Below are positions 32,386-45,500 of a stretch of 64,000 nucleotides of DNA, piece after piece. The stretch is from Brachionus rotundiformis (Eukaryota > Rotifera > Eurotatoria > Ploima > Brachionidae), in contig JAESIW010000124.1 in assembly GCA_016802295.1 (NCBI GenBank), positions 124,001 through 188,000 on the forward strand, written 5' to 3'. The notes under the pieces are model-generated. The model had not been told where the DNA came from and searched no databases. It was given only the letters and a program-made list of their open reading frames with translations. The translations under genes and the position numbers were made by a program. How positions within the stretch are numbered: position 1 is the first letter of the stretch; each line of letters opens with the position of its first letter.

Positions 32386-33827
32386 TAATGGAAATTTGGA
32401 TCCGGATAAAGAAAAAATAGAAATGTTCCGGAAATATGTGTTGCCCAGCTTGGCCAATCATCAAGTGGTTGCTAATGGTCTCAAAAGGTTTCCATGGCAA
32501 TTTGCGAGATGTGTCGAAGCTAAACCGGACTATTCTGTCAGGACTTCTTTGATTGCCCATACTGTCGAAAAACATGGTCATATTTTGTCAAATAATGGCG
32601 AAGGTTTACTGTATGTTTTGCAGATTTTCGAACGGATGTCTATATTTCTTGACCTCATTCGAAAGACATTAAATTGCGAAATAGCTGTTTTAGTTGTCAG
32701 AATATCATTTAATATGGGCGTTAATGTACCTGTAAATAAAGGGATAGGGTTAGGGCTAACTCAAATACCTGCATGTTAAAGAATTATTTTATTGGAAGAA
32801 GAAAATTATTGAATGCAATATCGGTTAAAAAATTATATCGAATTAATCAGCATCGTTTAATAAAAATATGTGTAGTATAAAAATATGGTTTTGTAAAATA
32901 ATGGGAGCTTTTGTTTGGGAACTGCAGTAGCAGCGCAGAACCAAGATCCTCTTTTTGCTTTAACTGTGGATTTGAATACAGGCGCAAGGATAAATGTAGT
33001 CGTCATCTAAAAACAATGACGCATATCGATATATATGTAATAAAGAAAAAAATTCAAGATTTGACAAGGGTGATGAGAGTGAAAGTTCGAGAAGGCAATC
33101 TACAGCACGGACTTTAACTGAGATCGTAGAGAATCCGATGGATTAAGATCGCGAAGATGATGAACTTTTATCTTTTTTATCTAAAAATGAAAATTTTAAT
33201 CTAATTATATACTTTTTTAAAATAGATATCGTTAAATTCTAACCTTTGTAATGTGGGGCTATTTTGATTAAAAAAAGATAGGGCAGGAAAAATAGTTAAG
33301 GCAAAAAGTCCACATTAGATGGACTTTTTGGTGGTGATGCATATAAATTATGTATTGATGCAGGTGTTGTTTATTGAGCCTTAAAGCATCAGAAATACCT
33401 AGTGAGATATTTAATTTTGAAAAAACCAAAGAAGAGCTCGAAAAACTTTTTTAAAATTTTTATACATGTTAATGTTAATTTGGTTTAACTTTTTTAAATA
33501 AACATGTATCAATCTTTTTAAAAATTAAAAAAAAACAAATAGAAAATGATGCAAATCAAAATTAATATAAGGTTCATCAAATATGATCTTATAATGAAGA
33601 TTCATGTAATATTTAAAATTAATTAAAAATTTACAACAATAGCTAAATTCTAATCAACTAAATAAACAAAATTATAGAGGAGCAATTTTTTTTATTTTAA
33701 ATGCCATCAATATTAATATAATTAAAATGAAATTTTGTTAAAAAAATTATACAATTAATTCAAAAATAAAGTTTTTATTTTAAAAATTATTCAATCGTAT
33801 ATATTTAAATTAGAAAAAAATTAAATA
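32386..33827. other. Decayed coding-like DNA and AT-rich spacer
   Basis: 32396-32779 is open but gives no recognisable domain. It may be the tail of the helicase relic. A short frame at 32911-33117 carries one C2H2 zinc finger, C-x2-C-x12-H-x5-H (FCFNCGFEYRRKDKCSRHLK, about 32953-33035), with no proper start. Near 33307-33334 is a perfect hairpin of AAAAGTCCA with loop CATTAGA. After that only AT-rich DNA is seen. Confidence 0.45.
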
Positions 33828-36061
33828 TCAATTCGTATTTGAGTTACTAATTGCATTTATCATTGCTTTTAACCCAATGTATGTTTCTTCACCAATAGCC
33901 GGTGCACCTTTTTAAATGAAAATTTATATTTAAAAGAATGACTTAAATTTTATTTTATACGATCTTCTGGTAAAATGAAACCATAATTGTAATCTGGATC
34001 TCCAATTCCAGGTCTCAATTCTAATGCTATTGAATACTTGATATTAGCAACTGAATACGACCTTAAAGAAATTTCAGTTTCCCATCTATAGATATTATCA
34101 TAAAAAATACCAATCGAAGCTTCCGCCAGAAGCAGAATCTAAAAATAAGTTATTTGTTTAAAAATTTTTCTAAATCATTATTTTTACATACACAAAAGAT
34201 TGGCAGGTGAACCAATTGTAAAACTTGTTCCATATACTGTTTTTAAGGCATCTGCCCCAATTTTGCTAATTGCATACAACTCATCATAGTCTGGTATTCG
34301 TGCGGTATCCCATCCCCATGGAATCATCCTATGATATAAAATTAAGAAAATATAAAGCAATTTCACCACATATTTAACAATTACCAATAATTTCCATAAG
34401 AGTGAATTGTAACAAATGCGTCCCAGTTGCCAATTTTATCATTAATAGCTTTTTGCACTGATTTAGTTTCAATTTCTGAGTCCGGAGATGGTCCAGCATA
34501 TGTTTCAGAACATCTATTGGAGCTTTTTTTCAATAAAAAAAATTTTTCTAAACATTTCTGGTCAAATTGCTTGGATAAGCTAAAATACCTTGCTCCCGCA
34601 ACCATCCATTTATAACCGTAGTTTCTGTTTAAATCTGTTCCAAAACAATTCCAAATGAATTCATCTACTTGATCTGGTCGTCTATTTTTTCTCCAAATTC
34701 TGAACTAAAAAAATAAACTTTTAAAATATCTGTTTGATTATATTTAAAATTGAACTTACATTAGTATGACTATATTCATAACCATCCGGATTAACTTTAA
34801 AAATTAACTATTTTATAGTCAATAAAAGCATATTTTAAGTTAAATTAATTATTACAAGTAAATTTTATAATTATTTAATAATACTAATTTAATAATTAAA
34901 TATATACCTAATGGTAAAATATGAAATTCGTAGTAAGAAAGAAGCTTGTTTGCCGTCGAATCAGAATTTCTATAGTCTTTTATTAACTAAAATTAAATAG
35001 CTTAAAAATAAATAAATTATAAATTTAATAAATTAATTAATTTACTCTATCAATGAACCAAATGCATGACGAGACCGAGACCCATTCACGCTATTAAAAA
35101 CTTAAAATAAATTAAGATAATTTGGTTAATTTTTTTAGGTACCGCATGTATTCCACAATCAATCCAAACACTTCTCTGAGAGGTGGCAGTCTTTAAAACT
35201 AATACTTTAAGTTGGCGATTCTCATAAGTTGTTCCTGCTAGATAAGAGCTTGCAATGTCTGGATTATCAATTACCAAATTTGTAATAAAGTTTAAAATCT
35301 TATTAAATAAAAAAATTTTTAATTAACTTTGATGTGGAAAAGATGAATCTATTAAAATTAAATGAAATAAAGTTATCTCATTATAGACATAATAAAAAAA
35401 TCTTTCTAACTTCAGTGTAACGAGGATATCTTCCGACAATGCTTCGACTTTGTGAATTTCGTCGCATAGACTCTTCTTCAATGTCCAAAAGGCTTTTCAA
35501 AATTGATTAGTGATATTTAAAATTAACAAATTAATAAAGAATAATTATTTTTATATATCATCATATATATTTTATAAATTTTTTTTTTAAAAATTGTTAT
35601 ATACTCTTAATTCATGTTATATCTTTTTATAAAATTTAGTGATTTTTTTAATAACTATTCTATATGATAAATAAAATGTTTGAGTTAAATAAAATAGTAA
35701 AATTTACTTTTGAAGGTTATCATTTATTATTGTAAACGGCAAATTTGCCAATTTGAACAATACCTCATAGTGTTCAAAAGCTTTAGATGATAAAGCTACA
35801 TCAACAATCTGGTCAATTGATTTAATACGGTTCCATACATCAAACTTAAGTTATACTAAGTTAATAACAAGATTATTAAACTGTTAAAAATTGTATTTTT
35901 CTCACTTCAGGATTATGTTCCCATGATTCAAGTAGTTTTAAATGATGTACAGATATTGGTTTGATTTGGATTAACTTGTATCCTTGAAAGGAAAATTTCT
36001 TCTGAGCACAAGAGCTCCAAGATGTCAGAAAAAAAATGATTGTTACCAAATGTATTAACAT
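33828..36061 (-). CDS. Secreted procarboxypeptidase A-type metalloprotease (M14A), 13 exons
   Basis: Exons on the minus strand: 36061-35906, 35844-35708, 35492-35411, 35348-35328, 35298-35143, 35090-35046, 34986-34909, 34794-34760, 34704-34385, 34328-34192, 34138-34111, 34061-33961, 33907-33828. All introns are GT-AG and mostly 42-110 nt. The product is about 458 aa. It has a signal peptide (MLIHLVTIIFFLTSWSS), a propeptide (about residues 20-110) and a peptidase domain with every catalytic residue. Zinc ligands lie in GIHAREW (split by an intron) and TIHSYGNYW. The substrate-binding Arg/Asn are in RIWRK and DLNRNYG, Tyr248 is in NLLYSASGGSFDW, and the general base Glu is in ALELRPG. Residue 255 (CPA numbering) is Phe, so A-type specificity for hydrophobic C-terminal residues is expected. 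A digestive, secreted, zymogen-activated role is likely. An AATAAA-type signal follows the stop. Confidence 0.93.
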
Positions 36062-37907
36062 TTTTTTTGGAAATAAAAAGAATTTATACTAAAAGCTAAA
36101 TTATTTATATTATTATTTTTTCTGTAAAAATAGCAAGTTTTTTTAATAAATGATAAGATTTATTTATATTTTTATCTCTAACCAAGTATTAAATTATTGA
36201 ATTGGATAAAAACTTATTTTTTTTTATTTGATTTAAATCAGTCAAGTCTGTCCCAAATCTATTTAGTATTTTAATAAAGATTTTTTGACGAAATATTATT
36301 AAGTAAGTAGCAAGGGATTTTCTAACATATCATAGTATCTAAGCCAAATGTATTTGTAGGTCACTTTTTTAAAATTTTTCAATGATAAGATTTGCTATTT
36401 CAAATAATGAACAGGTGTTATGAAATATCTTCAATAGAAAATAACGATAATATTTATCTGCAGATTTAAAATGCATAGTCATGTCTCATTTTAAAATTTT
36501 TAAAGATTCAAATTTTAAAATTAAATGTTTGAAATTTTTTCATCTTGTTTTTTAAAGAGGTATACAGGAACCTTGAGAGCTTTCGCCCAGATTCATTAGC
36601 GATAGGTATTAAAAAATTCTTTATTTTTAAACCTGGTCTTGGTATTTTTGATAGATTGAAAAATTTAATCATTAGTAATAAACCAAATGACCAAATGGCA
36701 TTGTTTGACTCAGACTCAAAAGGTTTATAAAATAGAACAATTTGGATGACTTGCCATTGTCAAGCGATGTATCTTGGGTGTCAAGTGACGCGTTCTGGTC
36801 TATTAGAGCCCTTTAAACTTGGTCACTGTGCTGTTCATAAACATGGGCAAAGTGTGAATTTGTGCTTAATTGAATTTAAATTAAATAACATAAAACTCAA
36901 ATTTTAAATTAAATTCTATAAGATTAAGATAAATAATGAATAAATTATTTTTAAAAAAATTTAAATTGATTTCTTTACCCGCCTGAAATAGGAACGGTTT
37001 CTTGAAAAATAGCCTGCCAAAATTGGATCGGTTAATACGGTCACGGTCACGGTTTAGGAAAATTAAGACCCGTTTACTGCCCGCTTGCACGGACACCAAC
37101 ACTAATTCTCACTTATCTTTGAGCATCAGTTAAAAAGCTCAAGGTATCTTTAGTGATATGAGTAAGTGATAATTCAAGGTATCTTTTTCTACCTTTTTTT
37201 ATTTAGCAGTTATCTATCAATTTTACTAAATTATAAATCAAAAAACATCTATAAAAATCTATTTTGAAATTTGCCGCTTTTAAATTAATTAGTTAGAGGT
37301 TTTGAGAAACCATTTTTTTAAAAATTTTATTAAAACAATTTAATGAATTTAATCTAATATTTTCTTTCAAATCAATCGAAATAGAGGTTGTACCTCAATT
37401 CAAGCTTTTAGGTAAATTACTTTCAAAAATTTTACTTGGTTGCACTGGACGAACCCGTTCGCCTTATTTAAACTTATAAATTAAAACTAAAACATTTCGA
37501 TGTATACCTGATATTTTTTTTTTATTTTTATTTTCTACTCTAAATAAATGAGTGTGTCCACCATGTTCGCATTAAAGACTAATGTCTGCTCTGGAAACAT
37601 TGGAAAAAAATGCTTAAGTCTTGTTTATTTAGAATTTTAGAATTGTTTTGGGAACAATAATTAAGAAAAAAATTTGTTTTTGAATGAAAATGATGTTTTA
37701 AAAGACAAAATGTCATTATAATGTGGACTCATCCCCATATTAATGAAGAAATTTGGAACCTGAATTATTTTATTCCGCTTGGGAAAAGTAAAAAAGTAAG
37801 TTAAATTCAAAAATTTGGTATTTGAAAAAAAAATGCTTTAGAATTACAATATATAAAGATGACAGAAGATAATGAATCAGGCTCTTAAATAAAAAATTGA
37901 AAGTCTT
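36062..37907. other. Intergenic DNA
   Basis: No gene recognised. Short open frames at 36545-36730 and 36881-37102 lack homology I can name. A GC-richer patch near 37020-37110 and another near 37440-37470 could be decayed repeats. Confidence 0.4.
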
Positions 37908-38468
37908 TTGTCTTTAGTAAGTAATTTATTGCATTTTTATTTAAAAATTAAGGATTGCAAAGCCTATGCAGACGACACAAAAATAATCGCCGTAAAAAAT
38001 TTTTCATCGAACTTGAAACTCCAAAGTGATGTAGACAAAATTTGTGATTGGTCAAAAGAGTGGTCAACAGTGCTAAACGCAGACAAGTGCAAGGTTTTAC
38101 ATCTAGGTAGATCTAATTCTAATTTCGATTATGAAATTGAAAAACAATCTAGTGAAAGAAAACTTTTAGCTAAAACATTCTGTGAAAAGGATCTTGGAAT
38201 ATATATAAAACATGATATGAAATGGGACATTCAAGTTAGACATAGTACTGCTAAATCAAATAAGATGTTGGGGTTGATCAGAAAATCGTTTAAGTTCCTT
38301 GACATACATAACACAACACTTTTATATAAATCTCTAGTTAGACCACATCTAGAGTATGCCATCAGCTCATGGTATCCATATGTAAAAGATATAAATGAGT
38401 TGGAAAAAGTGCAAAGAAGAGCGACGAGGATATGGTATGGTGAGACCTCTGAAACTAAGATATTCTAG
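37908..38468 (+). pseudogene. LINE reverse transcriptase fragment (YADD motif)
   Basis: Open frame of 186 codons without a proper start. It contains the RT catalytic box as AYADDTKIIA, then CDWSKEWSTVLNADKCKVLH, then KDLGIYIKHDMKWDIQV and LYKSLVRPHLEYAISSWYP. It ends with LEKVQRRATRIWYG just before TAG. This order is typical of CR1/Jockey-type non-LTR elements. The upstream two thirds of RT and the endonuclease are missing, as expected for 5' truncation, and the last part is cut at an ATTCTAGAATG palindrome. It belongs to the same family as the relic at 40676-41765. Confidence 0.85.
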
Positions 38469-39300
38469 AATGTTCTAGAATCATTCCTTAAATGTCCAAT
38501 TCAAAATCAAAATATAATAAAGCAATCTTTAATAAATAGATAAGTCTCGCGAATTGAATGAAACGATCTTTACAATCATTAATTATCATTAAAACTTTGT
38601 TTAATTTGATATCATTTATTAATACTGATTTAGTTAATTATAACTTAAATAGATGTTATAAGCCTATAAGTGTGTATTGTGTTTGTCCGGATCTGTTAGG
38701 ATCTGGTGGTTCGCGGTTATAACACAAATGATAAATAGGAGTAAATGAGAGAAATAATAACTTTATTAATAAATGGCCACTTCTAGCCTAAACAAAAAAT
38801 AAGGAACAAAATATATAAAGTAGAAAAATTAGTGAAAATAACAAGTATAAAAATAATAAAGAAAAAACCAGAGTCTAATATTTTACACCGAGTTTTAACT
38901 AGTAATATGCTACGCATATTATATCATAATAAAGCACTGTGAAACTATAGACTTAAAAGTTGGCTTGAGTCGGTGTTGTAGTTATTGAGAGAAATACAAA
39001 ATAGAAATTAAATTTTAATTAAATTGACAAAAGTTATATGATAAAAAAGGAAGGTAAAAAGTCTTTTTTCGTTTAGAAATTTTATTTAAATTAAAATATT
39101 AACTTCATTTTGTTTAGCAAAAATAGAAAATGAGCACTAAAATTTATTTGAATTGCATGTTTCTAGTTTTTTTTTCATCACACTTGTATGAATTTGATTA
39201 AGGTATTCATCATCTTCGTTGCATTCAAACGAAAAGCCTAATTTATCACCTTACCAAATAATTAATAAAAACACATAAAAAAAATTTATTCAAATTAAAA
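38469..39300. other. Intergenic DNA downstream of the receptor gene
   Basis: No gene seen. The piece TTTATTTGAATTGCATG with GCATTCAAACGAAAAG (about 39138-39240) resembles the alpha-block flank near 940-990 and 18800-18850, so that short sequence is dispersed. Confidence 0.4.
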
Positions 39301-39531
39301 GCAAAGTAAAATTTTTTATCAAATTTCAAGCGCTCAATGTTGCTCAAACATTTTTAAATGCGCAATTAAATTTCATTGTATTTTTAGAAATTAGAATCAT
39401 TTTTCAAAAGTTACAAAATAAAGCTTTGAAATGTTAAAAGAATAAAAAATTTGCGATGAAATTTAATTTCGCATCTAAAAATGTTTGAGCAAGATTGAGC
39501 GCTTGAAATTTGATCAAAAATTTTACTTTGC
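39301..39531. mobile_element. 231-bp palindromic MITE (GCAAAGTAAAATTTTT family), copy 1
   Basis: Begins GCAAAGTAAAATTTTTTATC and ends in the reverse complement, ...AAAAATTTTACTTTGC. The long arms share CAAATTTCAAGCGCTCAAT and GCTCAAACATTTTT. A copy of the same length lies at 50197-50427 and a half copy at 57474-57600. Its right end carries the stop codon of the octopamine-type receptor. Confidence 0.88.
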
Positions 39532-42500
39532 ATAAATTAAATTACTATTGTCATTTTGGTGATAAAACTCTGAGCCACTTTGGACCGGTTGTTTTATCGT
39601 CTTGAACCGGTATCTAGTCCCGATGGGGATTTGACCTGTTTTTTTCTTGCAACTGGACGAAACTAAAGACGAACGGTTTGATATGGTTTTTTTGACACTT
39701 TTCCTTGGCTCCAATATCCTAATTGGCACACTTTTTGGCAAAAATTTGAAGTTAAATCTTGCCCGAAAACTGTGAGAAAGGTCGCTTGGCTTCTCTTTAA
39801 CCCTTGAACTTTGCGCCAAGTCAACATCTATGCAAGTTGACTTAAACGAGTACCAAGGACTTTTAAAATTGCTATTCTTGGACAGCACAAGCTCATAGTC
39901 TTTGCACAAAGGACAGCAAGATCTAGCCTTATCCAGGTTTTTTAGTTTATGTACAGAATTGATTAATCGACTTGCGGCTAAATGGTATTTGGAGTCTCTG
40001 GTGCTTAGACTGGAGCTTTGCATGCTGAAGATAAAATTTTTTCTTTTTTTGTCTTTTAGGAAGCTTGCTGGAAAGAGTATTTTGTAGAAAGCGCGTCTGA
40101 AGTCACGCGAACTGAACGCGTAAATAATCGGATTACAGCCTGAATTCAAATAGCCAAACCATGTGAAGACAAAAAATATTGTGTCATGTGATTCACTAAG
40201 ATTTGCTTGGAAAATGCCCGTAATTACGTTGTATATAAAAAATGGTAGCCAACAAATGATAAAAACTCCCATAACAATTCCTTTTAAAAATTAAATTAAA
40301 AAATGTTTAATGCTATTTTTTAATTGTAATTTATTTTATTAATAGTTAGCTTATGATTTTTCTTTTGATTTGTTATTTAAAAATTTTTAAAGTATTAAAA
40401 AGTGTTTTTCATAGTCATGTTTTTTACCAAAAAAAACACTTAAAGAGTAATGATTTTGTTTAAAATCTAGTAATTGTCAGTCAATAAATGGGGTGTCAAA
40501 ACGCCACATTATTTTTCTAAAAATAAATAAACTTCCTTTTTATGATTAAATCAATTTTTATCTTTAATCATTTTATCATAACCTAGGGACTAGACTAAAA
40601 GAAGAATTTTGCGTGATAATTCTTTATTTACTACTCGTTACCGTGAATTATATTTTTAAAATATAAAATTACAGATTTTGATTATAAGATTGGTTTGAAG
40701 ACCTTGAGTAAGTCAAAAGTCGAAAAGGATTTTGGTATTTACATACATAGTGTTCTAAAATGGGATACCCAAGTCAAGTCAAAAATGCTACAGCTAAAAC
40801 AAATAGAATGCTGGGTTTAATTAAGAAAGCATTTAAATATCCTTGTAGCGAGTCTGTAAAATTATTGTATTGTTCAATGGTTAGACCACACCTGGAATAA
40901 GCTATCAGTGCATTTAACTGCATGGTGTCCTTATTTAGGAAAAAGATATAATTGAACGTGAAGGAGTCTAAAGAAGAGCAACAAAATTGATTCCAAAATT
41001 TAGTGGCTTAGATTATCAACAACCCTTATTGAGGCTAGATTAAAATAATTTAAGTATAAGAAAATTAAGAGGTGATTTAATTCAGATGTACCGTAATGCC
41101 TTGCCCCCTAATGCATTGCACTTTAAACCAGAAATCTGAATTTTAATGCTGCATTTAACTCACTTTTTTTTCCAGATACGCTGTGACTAAAAATGCTGCA
41201 GTTAATGTCAAAGTTTTGGTAGAAATGTCGCATTAAATAAGTAAAAAATATGTAAAAATGATAAAAATTAAAAAACAATAAAAAATAATAAAAATAAAAA
41301 TTAATAATGAAAAATTTTTATTATTTTTTACATATCTAATGCGACATTTATACCAAAATTTTGACATTAACTGCAGCATTTTTAGTCGCAGCGTATCTGG
41401 AAAAAAAGTGGGTTAAATGCATGCATTAAAATCCAGAATTCTGAAGATAAATGCCTCATTAGGGGGGCAAGGTATTACGGTATAAATTGGTAAACAATTA
41501 TGAAGAAATTAAATTAAATAAAGGTATCAAATATGATTTGAGAAGAAATAGCTATTGTCTAACTCGTGAAAAATAGAAAATTGTCTTCCGAGACATAACT
41601 TATTTACAAATAGAATTGTGAATGGATGGAATAAACTTTCGGAAGAAGTAGTAAAAGCAAAGAATCTAAATAATTTTAAAGCGAAGCTTGATAGTTGGAT
41701 GGCAAGCAAAAAAAGAAGCGACTGCTACAGTTCTCTAGGGCTTTGCTTAGATAAACTCTAAGCTGCAGTTTAAACTACTACTACTACTACAAGTTATTTT
41801 ATAATAAGAAAAAATCTGAGAATATGACAGTGAACTGAAGATCTGACGAGTTGAAATGCGCTACTGAGAAGAAATCAGTTAAATATAGCATAAATAAATG
41901 TGCATCCGTTACAATTTGAACTAAAATCAATCAAGAAATGAAAATGAGGACACAATCGACGATCCTGAGGAGATTGAGATCGTTAAACCGTAGCGGGGAA
42001 GGAGAAAGAAAATTTTTTTAAAGTAAAAAAAAAAGCAAGACTTTTATTCAAAGTGGCTTTAAGACATTTCCTCAAATTATTAACATTAAATATCATTAAG
42101 ATAAAACCTAACCTAATGTGTGAAAACAAAAATCATTCTTGAATATTTTGAAGCAATAAAATGAATAGATAAAAAAAATTTTTTTCGCATTCAAGACCAT
42201 TAAATAACATTAGCTTGACCAATGTATTTTTTGTAGATAATCTTGATTATTAATATTAGACTCTATATATTCATGGTGATACCTCACTTTGACTATGCGG
42301 TGCAGAAATGGAATCCAAGTATGAAAAAAAATGTGAATATGCTTGAGAAGGTGCAAGAACAGGCAACAAAGATCTCTGTGTCGCTAAGAAGTATGTCATC
42401 TGAATTGAGACTGGCCAGAGTAGGTTTTGCAAGGTTGAGTCAAAGAAGAGTGAGAGGAGACTCGATTGAAATGTACAAATTAGTGAATTAGTGAATGTGC

Positions 42501-45500
42501 TAGAAAAGCCTGGTAAGAGATCTGGTAAATAGGTCCAATCAAATATGCAGCTGCGGCATTACTTCGCACTGGGACAAGTTGACTCAAATGTGGTAACATC
42601 CAAGTCAACTGTGGACTTCAAAGCTAGATAGATTTAATGTAGCAGACTGCTTCAGCTCCACACTGCCTAACGGCGGTGGGTCAAACACTCTACATGTTTG
42701 GTCTCGCAGCAAGAGCTCCTACTACTAAAAACCAAATTTTACAAGTTCAAAGTTTATTAAAAAAATTATTAAAATTTTCTTTTAATAAAATAGATTTCTT
42801 AAAAAATCAAGAATGGAAGCTATCTGATGAATTCATTAATTTTAAATTAAATTGATGCAAATTATTTCTATTTAAAAATACTCTCAATGGTTTATTTTAT
42901 GGTAATGATCAAAAATGTTAAGACATTAAAAAAAATTCTTTCTCTAATCAATTTACTTTATATTTTTATCTCAAATAAATTTTTTATTAAAATAAATATT
43001 TATTTTTCCACAACAACTTACCCAAAGTTTTTGCTGCTTTTTGCTCTTTGGTAAATTTTTTAAGCTTTTTTGCCAAGCTAAGACCTTTGACTTTGGTCGC
43101 TAGTGAATTGCTTAGTTTAGCTTCATTTTCATTGTTGTGGTTGAAGTAAAAATTGGATGTGCTAGACAAATTCGAGTCAGTTCGTTTGCATGTAGTCCTA
43201 AATGAGCTTAGAATAGTTCTAACATTGACCAGCTGATGACCAATTGGCTTAAAGGACTCGTGATTCTTATGGATGTTAATATCCGACATAAGTTTTCCAT
43301 GTCCATGATAATGGTTGCTATAAAATCTGACCAATTTTTTTCTTGAACCATCAAAATATAAATCTAAAAATTTTTTTGACTCTCTAATTTTTTTGTGCTC
43401 CCAAGTTCCCAATCTGTCCAATTTTTTGTCCATCCTAGTCACAAGATTAGAATAGTTCATTTTGAGCTTGTCCAAATGCTGAATGCTCTCGTAGTCCATG
43501 TTTCGGAGTGAGTACGACTTTGTGAGCGGCCTTGGTGGTGCGATTTGGATAAGTGATGAATAAGAGCTGGTAAATGGACCCATTGCACTAAGATTGTTGA
43601 TCAACAAGGACTCGAGCGATTTGGACAGCTCTTGTGTCTTTTGGAAGGCTGTTGGCAGGTGCACCTTTTGCTGAGCTGTTTTTGAGTTAACACTTTTGGC
43701 GCCACCACGATGGATCCTAAGAATCAAAGGTTTACCATCAGCTGTTTTGCAGTTGAGCTTTTGGCCTGTCTTTAAAGCGTTCATTTGAGTTGTGGCCGCT
43801 CGATACATCCTCACATAGACAAATACCATAATAGGGAGTGGTATGTAGAAAGAGACCAGCGAGGAAAATACAAGATAGTACAGGTCATTGGGAAAGTCAC
43901 ATTGGTTAGGCGGATAGACTGGAGTTAGCCAGCGCCAGTAGGCAATAGCCGGAAATGATATAAAAGCTGAGCCAATCCAGATAATAAAAACGTAAAGAAG
44001 CCAATGTCTGGTAAGCCGACGGTCATGGTAGTTGATCGGGTCCGAAATGGCCGAGTGTCGGTCCAGTGCTATTATTAGAAGAGAGTTGATTGAGGCAGTT
44101 GATGCACAAATATCTATTGAGTGCCAAATATCACAGCTTAAATATAAAAACTTGGTTCACAAACAAAAATTTTATCAACATTATTTTATTTTATATTTTA
44201 TATTTATAATAAATTTAAGCGAAAATTAAGTATTGTAAAAAAAAACTATTAATTAAATAAATTTATTTATTAAAGATCTCAAAAAACTTGGAAAAATATT
44301 TAACTAAATTAAAAAAAGATTATTTTTTGCATTGATATTTTACCAAATGGTTTTGCATTAGATAAAGCCAGGAAAAAAAGCACACCATTTTAATAATAAA
44401 GGATTTAGATAGGCCAAAAAAATTTCATGATTTTTTTTAAATAAACTATGATAAAAAATTGGATTTTTCCAACCAACCGATTGTTTTTCTGACTAGAATC
44501 GGTCAATGTTGGACTTAATAAATGAATAAATATTAAATAAAATTAAATAATTTGGTTTATTTATTGGTTTGTTTCTATTTTTATAAAATTTTCATCTTAT
44601 TTTTTCAGATTAATTTTTTTTAACCAAACTAGCACCAATTTAATTCAATAAAAAATGACCACCTACATTAGTAGTAATGTGGCTTTTTAGTTCGATCAAA
44701 CAAGAACTGTGGTGACAATGAGCCAAAAAATTCTTTTCTTATCTATTGCATTTTTAATTTCAATTTTTTACTTAAATTAATTGAATTTTTCAAGACAAAT
44801 TAGATCCAGATCAGAAAAGTAATTGCCAAGACTTTGCTTTTGCCTGCGATAGATGTTTTCTATTTAAAAATTTATATTTAATTACAAACATTGAATCAAA
44901 TTATTATATAAAAAAAAGAATATTATTTTAAAACAGCTTTTGTTTATGGATCAAAATAACCTAGATCAAATATAATAAAAAATTAATCTATTTTATATTA
45001 AATAAAGCCTTGTAACAAAATATTTGCTTAATAGAGAAAGAAAAAGCCTTGTTTCGAAATGTCTTGAATTTTCATAAACAAGTTTTCTCCACTCTTTGAA
45101 TTGTTATTATTTACATTGATTTTGGAAAATTATTTTTTTTCCTATCTTTATGTAAAATTTGTCATTTTTTCCTCTTTTCATCTTTAATTATAATTATTCG
45201 CTAATAAATAAATATTTAAAACTCAAATATCTTATTCCTCTATTATAAAAAAAAGAAGTTTTGTCATTCCACTTGAATATTTACTGGAAACAATAACAAT
45301 AAGTTTATTGATTCAAAAATATATAAAACTTTTGAACACAATTCTTTATCAAATTATAATTTTTAAAGTTGAATTTAAAAAATAATACGCAAAATAAAAT
45401 CTTATTAATAAGCCCGGATATTAACTATTTGAAATGGAAGAGCTATTTACTAAAATAAATTATTAATCATTTAATATGTGACGTAACACTTATAAATGGA

